Below the pieces are notes generated by a model. That model was given only the letters and a program-made list of their open reading frames with translations. It was not told where the DNA came from and did not search any database. This document shows positions 24,866 through 36,200 of a DNA stretch of 49,280 bases, piece after piece. Source of the DNA: CAYRPN01 sp964426135 (GTDB lineage Bacteria > Planctomycetota > Phycisphaerae > Phycisphaerales > Phycisphaeraceae); the NCBI GenBank assembly GCA_964426135.1, contig CAYRPN010000034.1:1-49280 (forward strand). The letters are read 5' to 3'. The position numbers and the translations under genes are program-made. Every line of letters starts with the position of its first letter. The stretch's first letter is position 1.

Positions 24866-25092
24866 CCTAGGGAAGAAGGGCCTAGGGCCTAGGGCGGAGG
24901 GCGGAGGGCGGAGGGGCGGAGAAGGAGCGGCGTGAAAAGTGCAAAGTGAAAAACGAAAGGTGCAAAGTGCGGAGTGTGCCGCGAAGTATTCCTCGGAACC
25001 CCTGCAAGCACTGTTGTCGGAATTCCTCTTCCGCCTCCAGGCCCTAGGCCCTGATCCCTAGGCCCTTCCTCCCTAGGCTCTTCCTCCCTAGG
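24866..25092. repeat. CCTAGG-rich inverted low-complexity region
   Basis: The 24766-25102 gap holds no gene. Seven CCTAGG hexamers occur at 24866, 24881, 24888, 25043, 25057, 25072 and 25087, in GGGCCTAGGG contexts on the left and CCCTAGGCCC contexts on the right, so the two clusters form an imperfect inverted repeat. Between them are GGGCGGA repeats and AAAGTG(C/A)AAAGTG words. Confidence 0.85.
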
Positions 25093-25102
25093 CCCTTCCG
25101 CA

Positions 25103-26011
25103 ATGAAGCTCACCCGTGCCAACACGCTGATCGATGAGGTGACTCTGCCGCAGCCGGCGTTGCCCGCGGAACTGGAGGGCCTGCGCATCGCGCACCTGAC
25201 GGATCTGCACATCAAGCGGCCACGCAACCGGTTCCGAAAGATCGCGCAGGTGCTGGCGGACCTGCACGCCGACCTCGTGCTCTTCACCGGCGATTACATG
25301 TGCGATCTGGGCGATGAGCCGGCCGCCATGACCGTCATGCGCGACCTGTGCAAACGCCTGCGCCCGCGGCTGGGCATCTTCGGCGTCTTCGGCAACCACG
25401 ACTCCGCCCTGCTCCGCGACTGGTGCCAGGAACTGCCCGTACGCTGGCTGGCGAATGAGGCTGTGGCGATCGAGGGACTGCCGCTGCACGTCTTGGGATT
25501 CGAGAACGACAAGTACCGCAGGCCGGACACGCTGGCGCTGCTGGCGGCGATGAGGAAAGCGGGGGAGAGGGAGCCGGGAATCGCGAACGGCGAATCGGGA
25601 ATCGGGCAAGCCAGAAGCGACGCGCCGCAGCGCGCCAACGAATCCCGAATCCCGAATCCCAAATCCCCCTTCCCCTCGCCTCCCCTCCGCCTGCTCCTCT
25701 CGCATTACCCCACCATGTTGCCCATCGCGGCCGACCTGGGTGTGGATGTCATGTTCAGCGGCCACACCCACGGCGGACAATGGCGCCTGCCCTGGCGAAT
25801 CGCACCTTACACCTCCTGCGATCTACCCAGCGGGTTGTGTGCCGGCGTCCTGCGCCACCGCGACACGCTGGCAGTCATCTCGCGCGGGCTGGGCGAGACG
25901 TTCGTGCCCATCCGCTTCTTCTGTCGCGCTCATCTGCCGGTGTTCGTCCTGCACCGCGCCCCGCTGCCGGGCTCACGGACGGATGATGTTGAGAATGTCC
26001 TGCCGTGGTGA
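25103..26011 (+). CDS. Metallophosphoesterase, YkuE-like, with in-frame low-complexity insertion
   Basis: A calcineurin-like phosphoesterase of 302 residues with all metal-site motifs: LTDLHIKR (Asp34, His36), FTGDY (Asp64), FGNHD (Asn98, His99), LLSHYP and SGHTHGGQW. It resembles the YkuE group that acts on phosphate esters such as those of nucleotides or lipid intermediates. No signal peptide is seen. Residues about 154-195 (ending SRIPNPKSPFPSPP) are encoded by GAATC-rich repeats (25573-25672) and have no counterpart in typical members. They lie between the GNHD and SHYP motifs and look like an in-frame expansion of dispersed repeat sequence. The gene is convergent with gpx. Confidence 0.88.
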   Translation: MKLTRANTLIDEVTLPQPALPAELEGLRIAHLTDLHIKRPRNRFRKIAQVLADLHADLVLFTGDYMCDLGDEPAAMTVMRDLCKRLRPRLGIFGVFGNHDSALLRDWCQELPVRWLANEAVAIEGLPLHVLGFENDKYRRPDTLALLAAMRKAGEREPGIANGESGIGQARSDAPQRANESRIPNPKSPFPSPPLRLLLSHYPTMLPIAADLGVDVMFSGHTHGGQWRLPWRIAPYTSCDLPSGLCAGVLRHRDTLAVISRGLGETFVPIRFFCRAHLPVFVLHRAPLPGSRTDDVENVLPW

Positions 26012-26052
26012 CAAGCATCACGCGATGGCCACTGCTGCGACGATGGGCTGAG

Positions 26053-26121
26053 TCTCGCGCAAAGGCGCAAAGCTCGCAAAGGCAGCGGGCTCTATCGCGA
26101 GCTTTGCGCCTTTGCGCGAGA
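26053..26121. repeat. Inverted repeat with perfect 25-bp arms
   Basis: Arms 26053-26077 and 26097-26121 are exact reverse complements with a 19-nt loop; the motif is built of GCGCAAAGGCGCAAAG. It lies 41 bp after the metallophosphoesterase stop codon and before the gpx terminator. It could act as a transcript end for the plus-strand gene but lacks a T-tract. Confidence 0.9.
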
Positions 26122-26152
26122 TCCTGCGGAACTTTGGCGCACACAACATTCC

Positions 26153-26182
26153 AAAAAAAAACACCGCCAGCTTTGGCGGTGT
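26153..26182 (-). terminator. Rho-independent terminator for the glutathione peroxidase gene
   Basis: On the minus strand, a 9-bp stem (26161-26169 with 26174-26182, loop of 4) is followed by eight T's. It begins about 42 bp after the stop codon of gpx. Confidence 0.9.
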
Positions 26183-26223
26183 CGTGAACAATCGAATGAA
26201 CAAAGCGAAACGTGATGGCGGGG

Positions 26224-26808
26224 TTACTTCGTGCTCTTGGCCAGTTCGCTCTCGATCACTTCGACCACTTCCTTCGAGGAAGGGTTGGTCTTGGTGCGGA
26301 AGCGGGCGGAGACATTGCCGTCGCGGGCCACGATGAACTTCTCGAAGTTCCACTTCACGTCGCCCTGGTCTTTCACCGGCGTTTCCTTGCTGGTGAGGTA
26401 CTTGTAGAGCGGCGACGCGTTCTCGCCGTTCACATCAACCTTGGAAAACATGTCGAACGTGACGCTGTACTTGCTGGAGCAGAACTCCTTGATGTCATCC
26501 TCGCTGCCGGGTTCCTGCTTGCCGAACTGGTTGCAGGGAAAGCCGAGGACCACGAGGCCCTTGTCCTTGTACTTCTCATGCAGAGCCTGCAGGTCCTTGT
26601 ACTGAGGCGTCGCGCCGCACTTGCTGGCGACGTTGACGATCAGCAGCACCTTGCCGGCATACTTGGAGAGATCGACGTCCTTGCCGTTGATGTCCTTGAC
26701 GGTGTTCTTGAGCACGGGCGACTCGCCTTTCTTGGCGGCTTTTTCCGCCGACGCGAGGCCGGCGAAAGAGAGGGAAAGAATCAGAGCGAACGCGGTGAGC
26801 TTCAACAT
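26224..26808 (-). CDS. Exported glutathione peroxidase family protein
   Basis: A thiol peroxidase of the GPx family, 194 residues. The N-terminus MLKLTAFALILSLSFAGLASA is a signal peptide, so the enzyme probably acts outside the cytoplasm. The peroxidatic Cys is C64 in NVASKCGATPQY (usual NVASxCGxTxQY). FPCNQFGKQEPGS carries a second Cys (C92) typical of thioredoxin-dependent members. KWNFEKF supplies the conserved Trp and Asn of the active site. It probably reduces hydrogen peroxide or lipid peroxides with a thioredoxin-like donor. It has its own terminator and stands alone on the minus strand. Confidence 0.92.
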   Translation of the reverse strand: MLKLTAFALILSLSFAGLASAEKAAKKGESPVLKNTVKDINGKDVDLSKYAGKVLLIVNVASKCGATPQYKDLQALHEKYKDKGLVVLGFPCNQFGKQEPGSEDDIKEFCSSKYSVTFDMFSKVDVNGENASPLYKYLTSKETPVKDQGDVKWNFEKFIVARDGNVSARFRTKTNPSSKEVVEVIESELAKSTK

Positions 26809-26913
26809 GAGGGTCTCCTTGGGGATGTTTGGTGAGGGCGGGGTACGCAGCCCTATTGGTCGTACGGACTATAGGGTAACACGTTCGCGGGAGAGGGTAT
26901 TCCCAGTAACCGT

Positions 26914-27080
26914 GTTTAGCGGAGACGCCGCAGGCGTCTGAACAACTGGCCTTGTGCATCCCGCCCCACGATTCGTCACGAGCATCGCCCGCCGGATTTG
27001 TGCCTTCATCGGAACGTAGAGAGGCCGCATCGACCGCCCGGCCGAAGGCAAGACGCCTGCGGCGTTTCCGCTAAACGGCG
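26914..27080. repeat. Inverted pair of GTTTAGCGG dispersed repeats
   Basis: The 26809-27227 gap contains no gene. Two copies of a short dispersed repeat, 26915-26939 and 27051-27075, face each other as an inverted pair with one mismatch in 25. Each contains the hairpin ACGCC-GCA-GGCGT next to TTTAGCGG. Related copies occur at 43445-43474 and 46178-46202. Confidence 0.9.
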
Positions 27081-27104
27081 GATTTTCATCCGTGGCCCCG
27101 CCTG

Positions 27105-27160
27105 AAAAACAAAACCCCGGTCGACTGTCGCATGGTGAATGCGATCGGCCGACCGGGGTT
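27105..27160 (-). terminator. Terminator of the giant gene
   Basis: On the minus strand, perfect 11-bp arms (27150-27160 and 27113-27123; AACCCCGGTCG and complement) with an internal small hairpin (CGCAT...ATGCG) are followed by TTTTGTTTTT-like sequence. It lies 67 bp after the stop codon of the giant repeat gene. Confidence 0.8.
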
Positions 27161-27227
27161 CGTCTCTCTTCGCGCGCGTCTCTCTTGTCTTCTCTCTTCT
27201 TCTCGAACCGCCCCTGCCCCAACGGAA

Positions 27228-30200
27228 TCAGGCGATGTCCTCGATCGTGACCAGCGCCTCGCTGGCCTCGCCGTCGATGCGGTAGGTCGTGCCGGCGCGG
27301 AGCCGGACGATCACCGTTTCGTCGTTCTCGTTCAGTGCATCGGTCTTGGGCGTGATCGGCAGGACCAGTGAAGACTGGCCCGCGGGGATCGTGACCGCGG
27401 TGAGCAGGGCGTTGTAGTCCACGCCATTGACCGCGGTGCCCAGGATGGTGAGGAACACGGTCAGCGCGGTGTCGGTGCCGCCGGTGCGGGTGATGGTCAC
27501 TTCGCCCGGCGTGTTGCCGTTCTCGCTGCCGATGGGGCCGGTGGTCGCGATGCTGACCGTCGGCTCGTTGTCGGCGAGGGTGACCGTGGCCGCCTTGTTC
27601 GCCTGATCGACGCGGTAGGTCGATTGGGCGACGAGCGTGGCGACGACCGTCTCGCTGTTCTCCACCACCGTGTCCTGCCGCGGCGTGACCGTGACGGTCG
27701 CGCTGGTCTGGCCTGCGGGGATGATGACGAAGGTGGTGATCGCGGCGACATCGATGCCGTGCGCCGCGGTGCCGCCGATGGTGAAGAACACCTTCACGTC
27801 CTGGCTCACCGCGTTGCTGAGCGTCACCGTGAACTGACCGGTCTCGAGGCCTTCCTCGCTGGCGGTCGCGTCCGTGGCGGCGATGCTCACGGTCGGCTCG
27901 TCGTCGGCCACGGTCACCGTCGCAACCTTGGCGTTGGCGTCCACCGCGTAAGCGGTGCTGTTAGCCAGCGTGAGCGTGACCGCCTCGGCGTTCTCGGCGA
28001 TCGCGTCCTGCTTGGGCGTGATCGTCACCGTCGCGCTGGTCTGGCCCGCCGGGATCGTGACGAAGTTGGCGATCGTCGTGTAGTCCACGTTGTTGCCCGC
28101 CGTGCCGCCGATGGTGAAGAGCACCTTCACATCCTGGCTCACCGCGTTGCTCAGCGTCACCGTGAACTGACCGGTGGTCAGGCCCGCCTCCGTCGCCGCA
28201 TCATCGTTGGCGGTGATGCTCACCGTCGGCTCGTCGTCGGCCACGTTCACCGTCGCCGTCTTGGCGTTCGCATCGACCGCGTAGGCTGTGCTATTGGCCA
28301 GCGTCAGCACCACCGTCTCGGCGTCGGTCTCGTTCAGGGCGTCCTGCTTGGGTGTGATCGTCACGGTCGCGCTGGTCTGGCCGGCGGGGATGGTGACGAA
28401 GTTGGCGATGGTCGTGTAGTCCACGTTGTTGCCCGCCGTGCCGCCGATGGTGAAGAGCACTTTCACATCCTGCGTCACCGCGTTGCTCAGCGTCACCGTG
28501 AACTGGCCCGTGGTCAGGCCCGCTTCCGTCGCCGTGTCGTCAGTGGCGGTGATGCTCACCGTCGGCTCGTCGTCGACGACGTTCACCGTCGCCGTCTTGT
28601 TCGCCGAGTCCACCGCGTAGGTCAGCGCCGGCGTCAAGGTGAGAATCACCGTTTCGTTGTCCGTCTCGTTCAGAGCGTCCTGCTTGGGCGTGATCGTCAC
28701 CGTCGCCGTGGTCTGGCCGGCGGGAATGATGACGAAGTTGGTGACCGCGTTGTAATCGATGCCGTTGCCCGCGGTGCCGGTGACCGTGAAGTTCACCCGC
28801 ACATCCTGCGTCACCGCGTTGCTCAGCGTGATCGTGAACTGACCGGTGGTCAGATCCGATTCCGCCGCCGCCGCGTCGTTGGCGGCGATGCTCACGGTCG
28901 GTTCGTCGTCGGCCAGCGTCACCGTCGCCGTCTTCGCATCGTTGTTGATGCCGTAGGCGGCGTTGGCGGTGAGCGTGACGATCACCGTCTCGGCGTTCTC
29001 CTTGGTCGCGTCCTGCCTGGGCGTGACGTTGATCACCGCGCTGGTCTGGCCGGCGGCGATGATGACGAAGTTGGTGATCGTCGTGTAGTCCACGTTGTTG
29101 CCCGCCGTGCCCGTGACGGTGTAGAACACCTTCACGTCCTGGTTCACCGCGTGGCTCAGCGCCACCGTGAACTGCCCCGGCGTCAGGCCCGCTTCCGTCG
29201 CGTCCGGATCGTTGGCGGTGACGCTGACGGTGGGCTCGTCGTCGGCGATGGTCGCCGTGGCGGTCTTGTTGTTCGCATCCACGAGGTAGTTCACCGAGTT
29301 GCCGAGCGTGACAATCACCGTCTCAGCCGCTTCGAAGATCACGTCGTCGGTGGGCGTGATGGTCACCGTCGCCGACGCCTGGCCGGCGGGGATCACCACG
29401 GAGCTGTTGAGCGTCGCGTAATCCAGGCCGTTGCCGGCCGTGCCGGTGAGGGCGAAGACCACGGTCAGAGCGCTGGCGGTGGTGCCGTTGCGGGTGACCT
29501 GGAATGTCGCGGTGCCCGAGCCATCCTCGGTGCCGGCGAGATCCACGCCGGTGAGCGACACGGTCGGGTTGGTGACCGTGACCTTCACCTGCACATCCGC
29601 CGCGGAATCATCGAAGGTGTCGTTGGCGCGAATCTTGAACGCGTTGAGCGTGCCCAGCGCGTTATTCGCCGGCGTCCAGACGAGTTCCTCGCCCGGCGCG
29701 AGTGTGGTCGTGCCGGCCACGACGGCGGTTCCGTTCTTGGTCAGCGTGCCGGTGGTGACCGACGCCACCTTGAAGAGAATCAAGCCGCCGTCCACATCCG
29801 CCTCGTTGGCAGCCGCCGCCAGCGAAGCGTAAGTGATCGTGAACGCCGTGTTCTTGACCGCGCCGGCGAGCGTGCTGACGGTGGTCAGTGTCGGGGGCAG
29901 CGTGTTGAACTGCCACGAATCGGTCGCATCACCGCTGACGTTGCCCGCAGTGTCCGTCACGCCTGAGCCGGTCAGCGTCAGCGTGAGTGTGCCGCCGACG
30001 CCCGTCAAGCCGGCGAGATTGCCAAGCGTGAAAGTGATGTTGTCGTTGGTGGTGAGCGTCTGAGCGCCGGTGAGCAGATTGCTGCCGCCGCTAAGCGTCA
30101 GGCTCAGATCCGCCAGCGTGAAGCCGGCCACCGCTTCGCTGAACACGATGGTGATCGTGTCCACGGTGGTCTCGCGCGGGTCGGGCGTGACATCGGTGAT

Positions 30201-33200
30201 GTCCACCGTCGGGCTGACGGTGTCCACGGTCACAGCCAGATCCGTCGAAGTCGCCGACACATTGCCGGCTGCATCGGTGGCCTTGGCGGTGACGGTGTGC
30301 GTGCCATCCGCGAGCGTCTCGAACGTAAACGACCAGTCGCCGTTGGCGTCGGCCGTGGTCGTGCCCACGCTGCTGCTGTTGACGAAGACTTCGATGGCGG
30401 CATTCGCTTCCGCGGTGCCGTTGACCGTGGGCGTGTTGTCGTTGGTCGTGTTGTCGGAAGTCGACGGGCCGGTGTCGCTGGCGTCCGCCAGGTCGGTCAC
30501 CGGCGCGCTGGGCGCGGTGTTGTCGATGGTGAGCGTCACGCCCGTCGAAGCGACGGAGACATTGCCCGCCGTGTCGGTGGCCTTCGCCGTGATCGTGCGA
30601 GCGCCGCTGCTCAGCGCGTTCTGGATGGTGTAGGTCCAAGCGCCTTCGCCGTTGGCGGTGGTGGTGCCATCGCTGACGCCATCGACGAAGATTTCCACGG
30701 TGCTGTTCGCTTCAGCGGTGCCGCTGATGCCCGGCGTGGTGTCGTTGGTGAGGTTGTCGCTGTTGCTCGTGCCGCTGTCATCGCCAGACGCGAGATCAGG
30801 CGTGGACGGAGCGGACGGAGCCGCCGCATCGACGGTGATCGACAGGCCGCTGCTGATGGCCGAGGTGTTGCCCGCCGCGTCCGTGGCGGTCGAGGTCACC
30901 GCATAAACGCCGTCGGGCAGCACGTTCAAGGTGATCGAATAGTTGCCGCCGGTCGCCACGCCGCTGCCGGCTTCGACGCCATCGATGAAGATCTTCACGA
31001 TGCTGTCCGCTTCCGCGGTGCCCGTGAACGTCGGCGTCGTGTCGTTGGTGTTGTTGTCGCTGGACGAGCTACCGCTGTCGCTGCCGCTGGCCAGGTCAGG
31101 CGTGGTCGGAGCGGACGGAGCCGTCACATCAATGGTGATCGTCAGGGCGCTCGATGCGCTCGACGCGTTGCCTGCCGCATCCGTGGCGGTGGCGGTGATG
31201 TCGCGGGCGCCGGTGCTCAAGGCGCTCTGGATCGTGTACGACCAGTTGCCGCTGCCGTCAGCCGTCGTGGAACCATCGAGCGCGCCATCGACGAACACCT
31301 TCACCACCGCATTCGCCTCAGCCGTGCCCGTGAAGGTCGGCGTGCTGTCGTTGGTCAGGTTGTCGCTATCCAGCGTGCCGCTGTCGGTGCCCGCTGTCAG
31401 GTCCGGCGTCGTCGGCGCACTGGGCGCCGCGGTATCGACCGTCACGGTCAGACCCGTCGAAGCCACCGACACGTTCCCTGCCGCGTCCGTAGCCCGCGCG
31501 GTGATCGTGCTGGCGCCGGTCGGCAGCGCGTTCTGGATCGTGTAGCTCCAGTTGCCGCTTCCGTCGGCCAGCGTCGCGCCGTCGCTGACGCCATCGACGA
31601 AGATTTCCACCGTGCTGTTCGCTTCAGCCGTGCCGCTGATGCCCGGCGTGGTGACGTTCGTGAGGTTGTCGCTGCTGCTCGTGCCGCTGTCATCGCCGCT
31701 GACCAGATCAGGAGCGCTCGGTGCGCTGGGCGCGGTGGTGTCGACCGTCAGCGTGAGCGCCGAAGTCGCCGCGGAGACATTGCCCGCCGCGTCAGTCGCC
31801 GTCGCGGTCACGGCAAACACGCCATCGGGCAGCACGTTCAAGGTGATCGAATAGTTGCCGCCCGTCGCCACGCCGCTGCCGGCTTCGACGCCGTCGATGA
31901 AGATCTTCACGATGCTGTCCGCTTCCGCGGTGCCGTTGAATGTCGGCGTCGTGTCGGTGGTGATCTCGTCGTTGTCGGAGATGCCCGAGTCGCTCGCCGT
32001 CGCAAGGTCCGGCGTGGTCGGCGTGGACGGAGCCGTCACGTCGATCGTCACGTCCAGGCCCGCGCCGGCGACGGACTGGTTGCCCGCCGCGTCGCTGGCC
32101 CTGGCGGTGATGGTGCGCACGCCGGTGGTCAGCGCGGACTGGATCGTGTAGTTCCAGTCGCCGTTGCCGTCGGCGGAAGTGGTGCCGTCGCTGATGCCGT
32201 CGACGAAGACTTCGACAACCGCATTCGCCTCGGCGGTGCCGCTGAGCGTGGGCGTCGAATCGTTGGTCAGGTTGTCGCTGTCCAAGGTGCCGGTGTCGCT
32301 CGCCGCGGCGAGGTCAGCCGCCGACGGAGCGCTGGGCGCGGTGGTATCCACGGTGACGGAGAGGCCCGTCGAAGCGATCGACACATTGCCAGCCGCGTCG
32401 GTGGCGCGAGCCGTGATCGTGCGAGCGCCCTGGCTCAGCGCGTTCTGGATCGTGTAGCTCCACGCGCCGGCTCCGTTGGCGGTCGTCGTGCCGTCGCTGA
32501 CGCCGTCGACGAAGATTTCGATGCTCGCATTCGCTTCAGCCGTGCCGCTGACGGCCGGCAGGGTGTCGCTGGTGATGTTGTCGCTGTTCGAGAAACCGCT
32601 GTCGTCGCCACCCGCAAGGTCAGGCGTAGAGGGCGCGCTGGGCGCGGTGGTGTCCACGGTCAGGCTCAACGCGGACGAAGCGCTGGACGCATTGCCCGCC
32701 GCGTCGGTGGCGGTGGAGGTCACTGCAAAGCCGCCGTCGGGCAGCGCGCTGAGCGTGATCGAATAGTTGCCGCCGGTGGCCACGCCGCTGGCCGCTTCGA
32801 CGCCGTCGATGAAGATGCGGACGATGCTGTCAGCCTCGGCCGTGCCCGTGAAGGTGGGCGTGTTGTCGCTGGTGTTGTCGTCGCTGCTGGACGAGCCGCT
32901 GTCGCTGCCGGCCGCCAGATCAGGCGTGCTCGGCGTGCTGGGCGCGGTGACGTCGATGGTCACGTTCAGGCCGCTGCTGGCGACGGACTGGTTGCCCGCC
33001 GCGTCGGTCGCCCGGGCGGTGATGGCGCGAACGCCGGTGGTCAGCGCGCTCTGGATCGTGTAGGTCCAGTCGCCGTTGGCGTCCGCCGTGGTCGTGCCGT
33101 CGCTGACGCCATCGACAAAGACTTCGACAATCGCATTCGCCTCAGCCGTGCCCGCCAGCGTGGGCGTCGAATCGTTGGTCAGGTTGTCGCTGTCCAGGGT

Positions 33201-36200
33201 GCCCGTGTCGCTGCCGGCGGTCAGGTCCGGCGTGCTCGGAGCGCTGGGCGCAGCCGTGTCCACCGTGACCGTCAATCCCGTCGAAGCCACCGACACATTG
33301 CCCGCCGGATCGGTCGCCTTGGCGGTGATCACGCGAGCGCCGCTGGCCAGCGGGGTCTGGATCGTGTGGCTCCAGGCGCCCGCTCCGTTGGCGGTGGCGG
33401 TGCCGTCGCTGACGCCATCGACGTAGATTTCGACGGTGCTGTTGGCTTCAGCCGTGCCGCTGATGTTGGGGGCCGTGTCGCTGGTGATGTTGTCGCTGTT
33501 GCTGCTGCCGGTGTCATCGCCGCCCGCCAGGTCAGGCGTGGTGGGCGCAACCGGCGCGGTGGTATCGACTGTCACCGTCAGGCCGCCGCTGGCGACGGAG
33601 GTGTTGCCCGCCGCGTCGGTGGCGGTGCTGGTGAAGACGAAAGTGCCGTCAGCCATGGCGTTGACGGTGACGCTGTAGTTGCCGCCGCCGTCCGCCACGC
33701 CGCTGCCGACCTGCACGCCGGCGACGAAGAACTTCACGATGCTGTTCGCCTCGGCTGTGCCGGTGAAGGTGGGCGTCGTGTCGCTGGTGTTGTTGTCGGT
33801 ATTGAACGAACCGCTGTCGCTGCCGGCCGCCAGGTCGGGCGTGCTGGGCGCGCTCGGAGCGGTGACGTCGATGGTCACATCCAGGCCGGTGCTGGCGACG
33901 GATTCATTGCCCGCCGCGTCGGTGGCCTTGGCGGTGATCGTGCGCACGCCGGTGCTCAGCGCGCTCTGGATCGTGTAGGTCCAGTTGCCGCTGCCGTCGG
34001 CGGAAGTGGTGCCGTCACTGACGCCATCGACAAAGACTTCGATGCTCGCGTTCGCTTCAGCCGTGCCGCTGAGCGTCGGCGTGGTGTCGTTGGTCAGGTC
34101 GTCGCTATCGAGTGTGCCGGTGTCGCTGGCGGCGGCGAGATCAGCCGCCGACGGAGCGCTGGGCGCGGTGGTATCGACGGTGACGGAGAAGCCGGTGGAG
34201 GCAACGGAGACATTGCCCGCCGCGTCGGTGGCCCGGGCCGTGATCGTGCGAGCGCCTTCGCTCAGCGCGTTCTGGATGGTGTAGGTCCAAGCGCCTGCTC
34301 CGTTGGCTGTCGCGGTGCCGTCGCTCACGCCGTCGACGAAGATTTCAATGCTGCTGTTGGCCTCGGCGGTGCCGCTGACGCCGGGGGTCGTATTGCTGGT
34401 GACGTTGTCGCTGTTGCTGCTGCCGCTGTCGTCGCCGCTGGTCAGATCAGGCGTGGACGGCGCGCTGGGCGCGGTGGTGTCCACCGTAAGCGAGAGTGCT
34501 GACGAAGCGCTGGACGTGTTGCCCGCCGCGTCGGTCGCCGTCGATGTCACGGCAAACACGCCGTCGGGCAGCACGCTGACCGTCACGCTGTAGTTGCCGC
34601 CGGTGGCGACGCCGCTGCCGGCTTCCACGCCGTCGATGAAAATCTTCACGATGCTGTCCGCTTCCGCGGTGCCGGTGAACGTGGGCGTCGTGTCGCTGGT
34701 GTTGTCGTCGCTGTTGCTGCTGCCACTGTCGCTGCCCGCCGCCAGGTCGGGCGTGCTGGGCGCGGACGGAGCGGTGACGTCGATGGTCACATCCAGGCCG
34801 GTGCTGGCGACGGATTCATTGCCCGCCGCGTCGGTGGCTTTCGCCGTGATCGTGCGCACGCCGGTGGTCAGCGCGCTCTGGATCGTGTAGGTCCAGTCGC
34901 CGCTGCCGTCGGCGGAAGTGGTGCCGTCGCTGACGCCATCGACGAAGACTTCGATCGACGCATTCGCTTCAGCCGTGCCGGCAAGCGTCGGCGTCGTGTC
35001 GTTGGTCAGATCGTCGCTGTCCAGCGTGCCGGTGTCGCTGGCTGCCGCCAGATCAGCGGCGCTGGGCGCGCTGGGCGCCGTGGTGTCGATGGTGACCGTC
35101 AGGCCGGTGGAGGCGACGGACACGTTGCCCGCCGCGTCGGTGGCCTTGGCGGTGATGACGCGGGCGCCGGTCGCCAGCGCGCCCTGGATCGTGTAGGTCC
35201 AGTTGCCGCTGCCGTCGGCGGAAGCGGTGCCGTCGCTGACGCCGTCGACGAAGATTTCAATCCCCGCGCCGGCCTCGGCGGTGCCGCTGAGGCCCGGGGT
35301 GGTGTTGCTGGTGAGGTCGTCGCTGTTGCTGCTGCCGCTGTCGTCGCCGCTGGTCAGATCAGGCGTGGACGGCGCGCTGGGCGCGGTGGTGTCCACCGTA
35401 AGCGAGAGTGCTGACGAAGCGCTGGACGTGTTGCCCGCCGCGTCGGTCGCCGTCGATGTCACGGCAAACACGCCGTCGGGCAGCACGCTGACCGTCACGC
35501 TGTAGTTGCCGCCGGTGGCGACGCCGCTGCCGGCTTCCACGCCGTCGATGAAAATCTTCACGATGCTGTCCGCTTCCGCGGTGCCCGTGAAGGTGGGCGT
35601 CGTGTCGCTGGTGTTGTCGTCGCTGTTGCTGCTGCCGCTGTCGCTGCCGGCCGCCAGATCGGGCGTGCTGGGGGCGCTGGGAGCGGTCACGTCGATGACG
35701 ATCGTCAGCGTGCCCGACACGCTGGACTCGTTGCCCGCCGCGTCGGTCGCGGTGACGGTGATGAGGTTGTTGCCGGTGACCAGCGGGCCGTCGATGGTGT
35801 AATTCCAGTCTCCGTTGGCATCGGGATTGACCTGGCCGTCCAGCACGCCGCCGACGAAGATCGACACGACGCTGCCCACCTCGGCGGTGCCTTGCACCGT
35901 GGGCGTGACGAGGCTGGTGAGATTGTCGGTGTCCGACGTTCCCGAGTCATCCGCGCTGATGAGGTCGGGCGTGCTGGGAGTCGCCGGGGGCGTGAAGTCG
36001 GCGACGAAGCTCGTGCTGTCGCCGGTTTCGAGCAGGTTGGCGGCGCCGTCCTCGATGCCCGCCGTCAGCGCGTCGAGCGTGAGCACGTAGGTGCCATCGA
36101 CACCGGTCAGCGCCGCGAGCCCGGTGAGCGTGAAGGTGATGTTGTCGCCGGTGGTCAGCGACTGCCCGCCGCCAAGCAGGTTGCTGCCACCGTTGCGGGT

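Noticed and set aside
30297..34502. Long plus-strand open frame (about 1,400 codons) opposite the giant gene, with others at 27624-29966 and 35892-38594
   Set aside because: They are antisense shadows produced by the repetitive, GC-rich codons of the giant gene. They show no domain and their period follows the sense repeats.
30220..35690. Regular repeats considered as a CRISPR array
   Set aside because: The period is 912 bp and fully coding, with no short repeat-spacer pattern and no cas genes.
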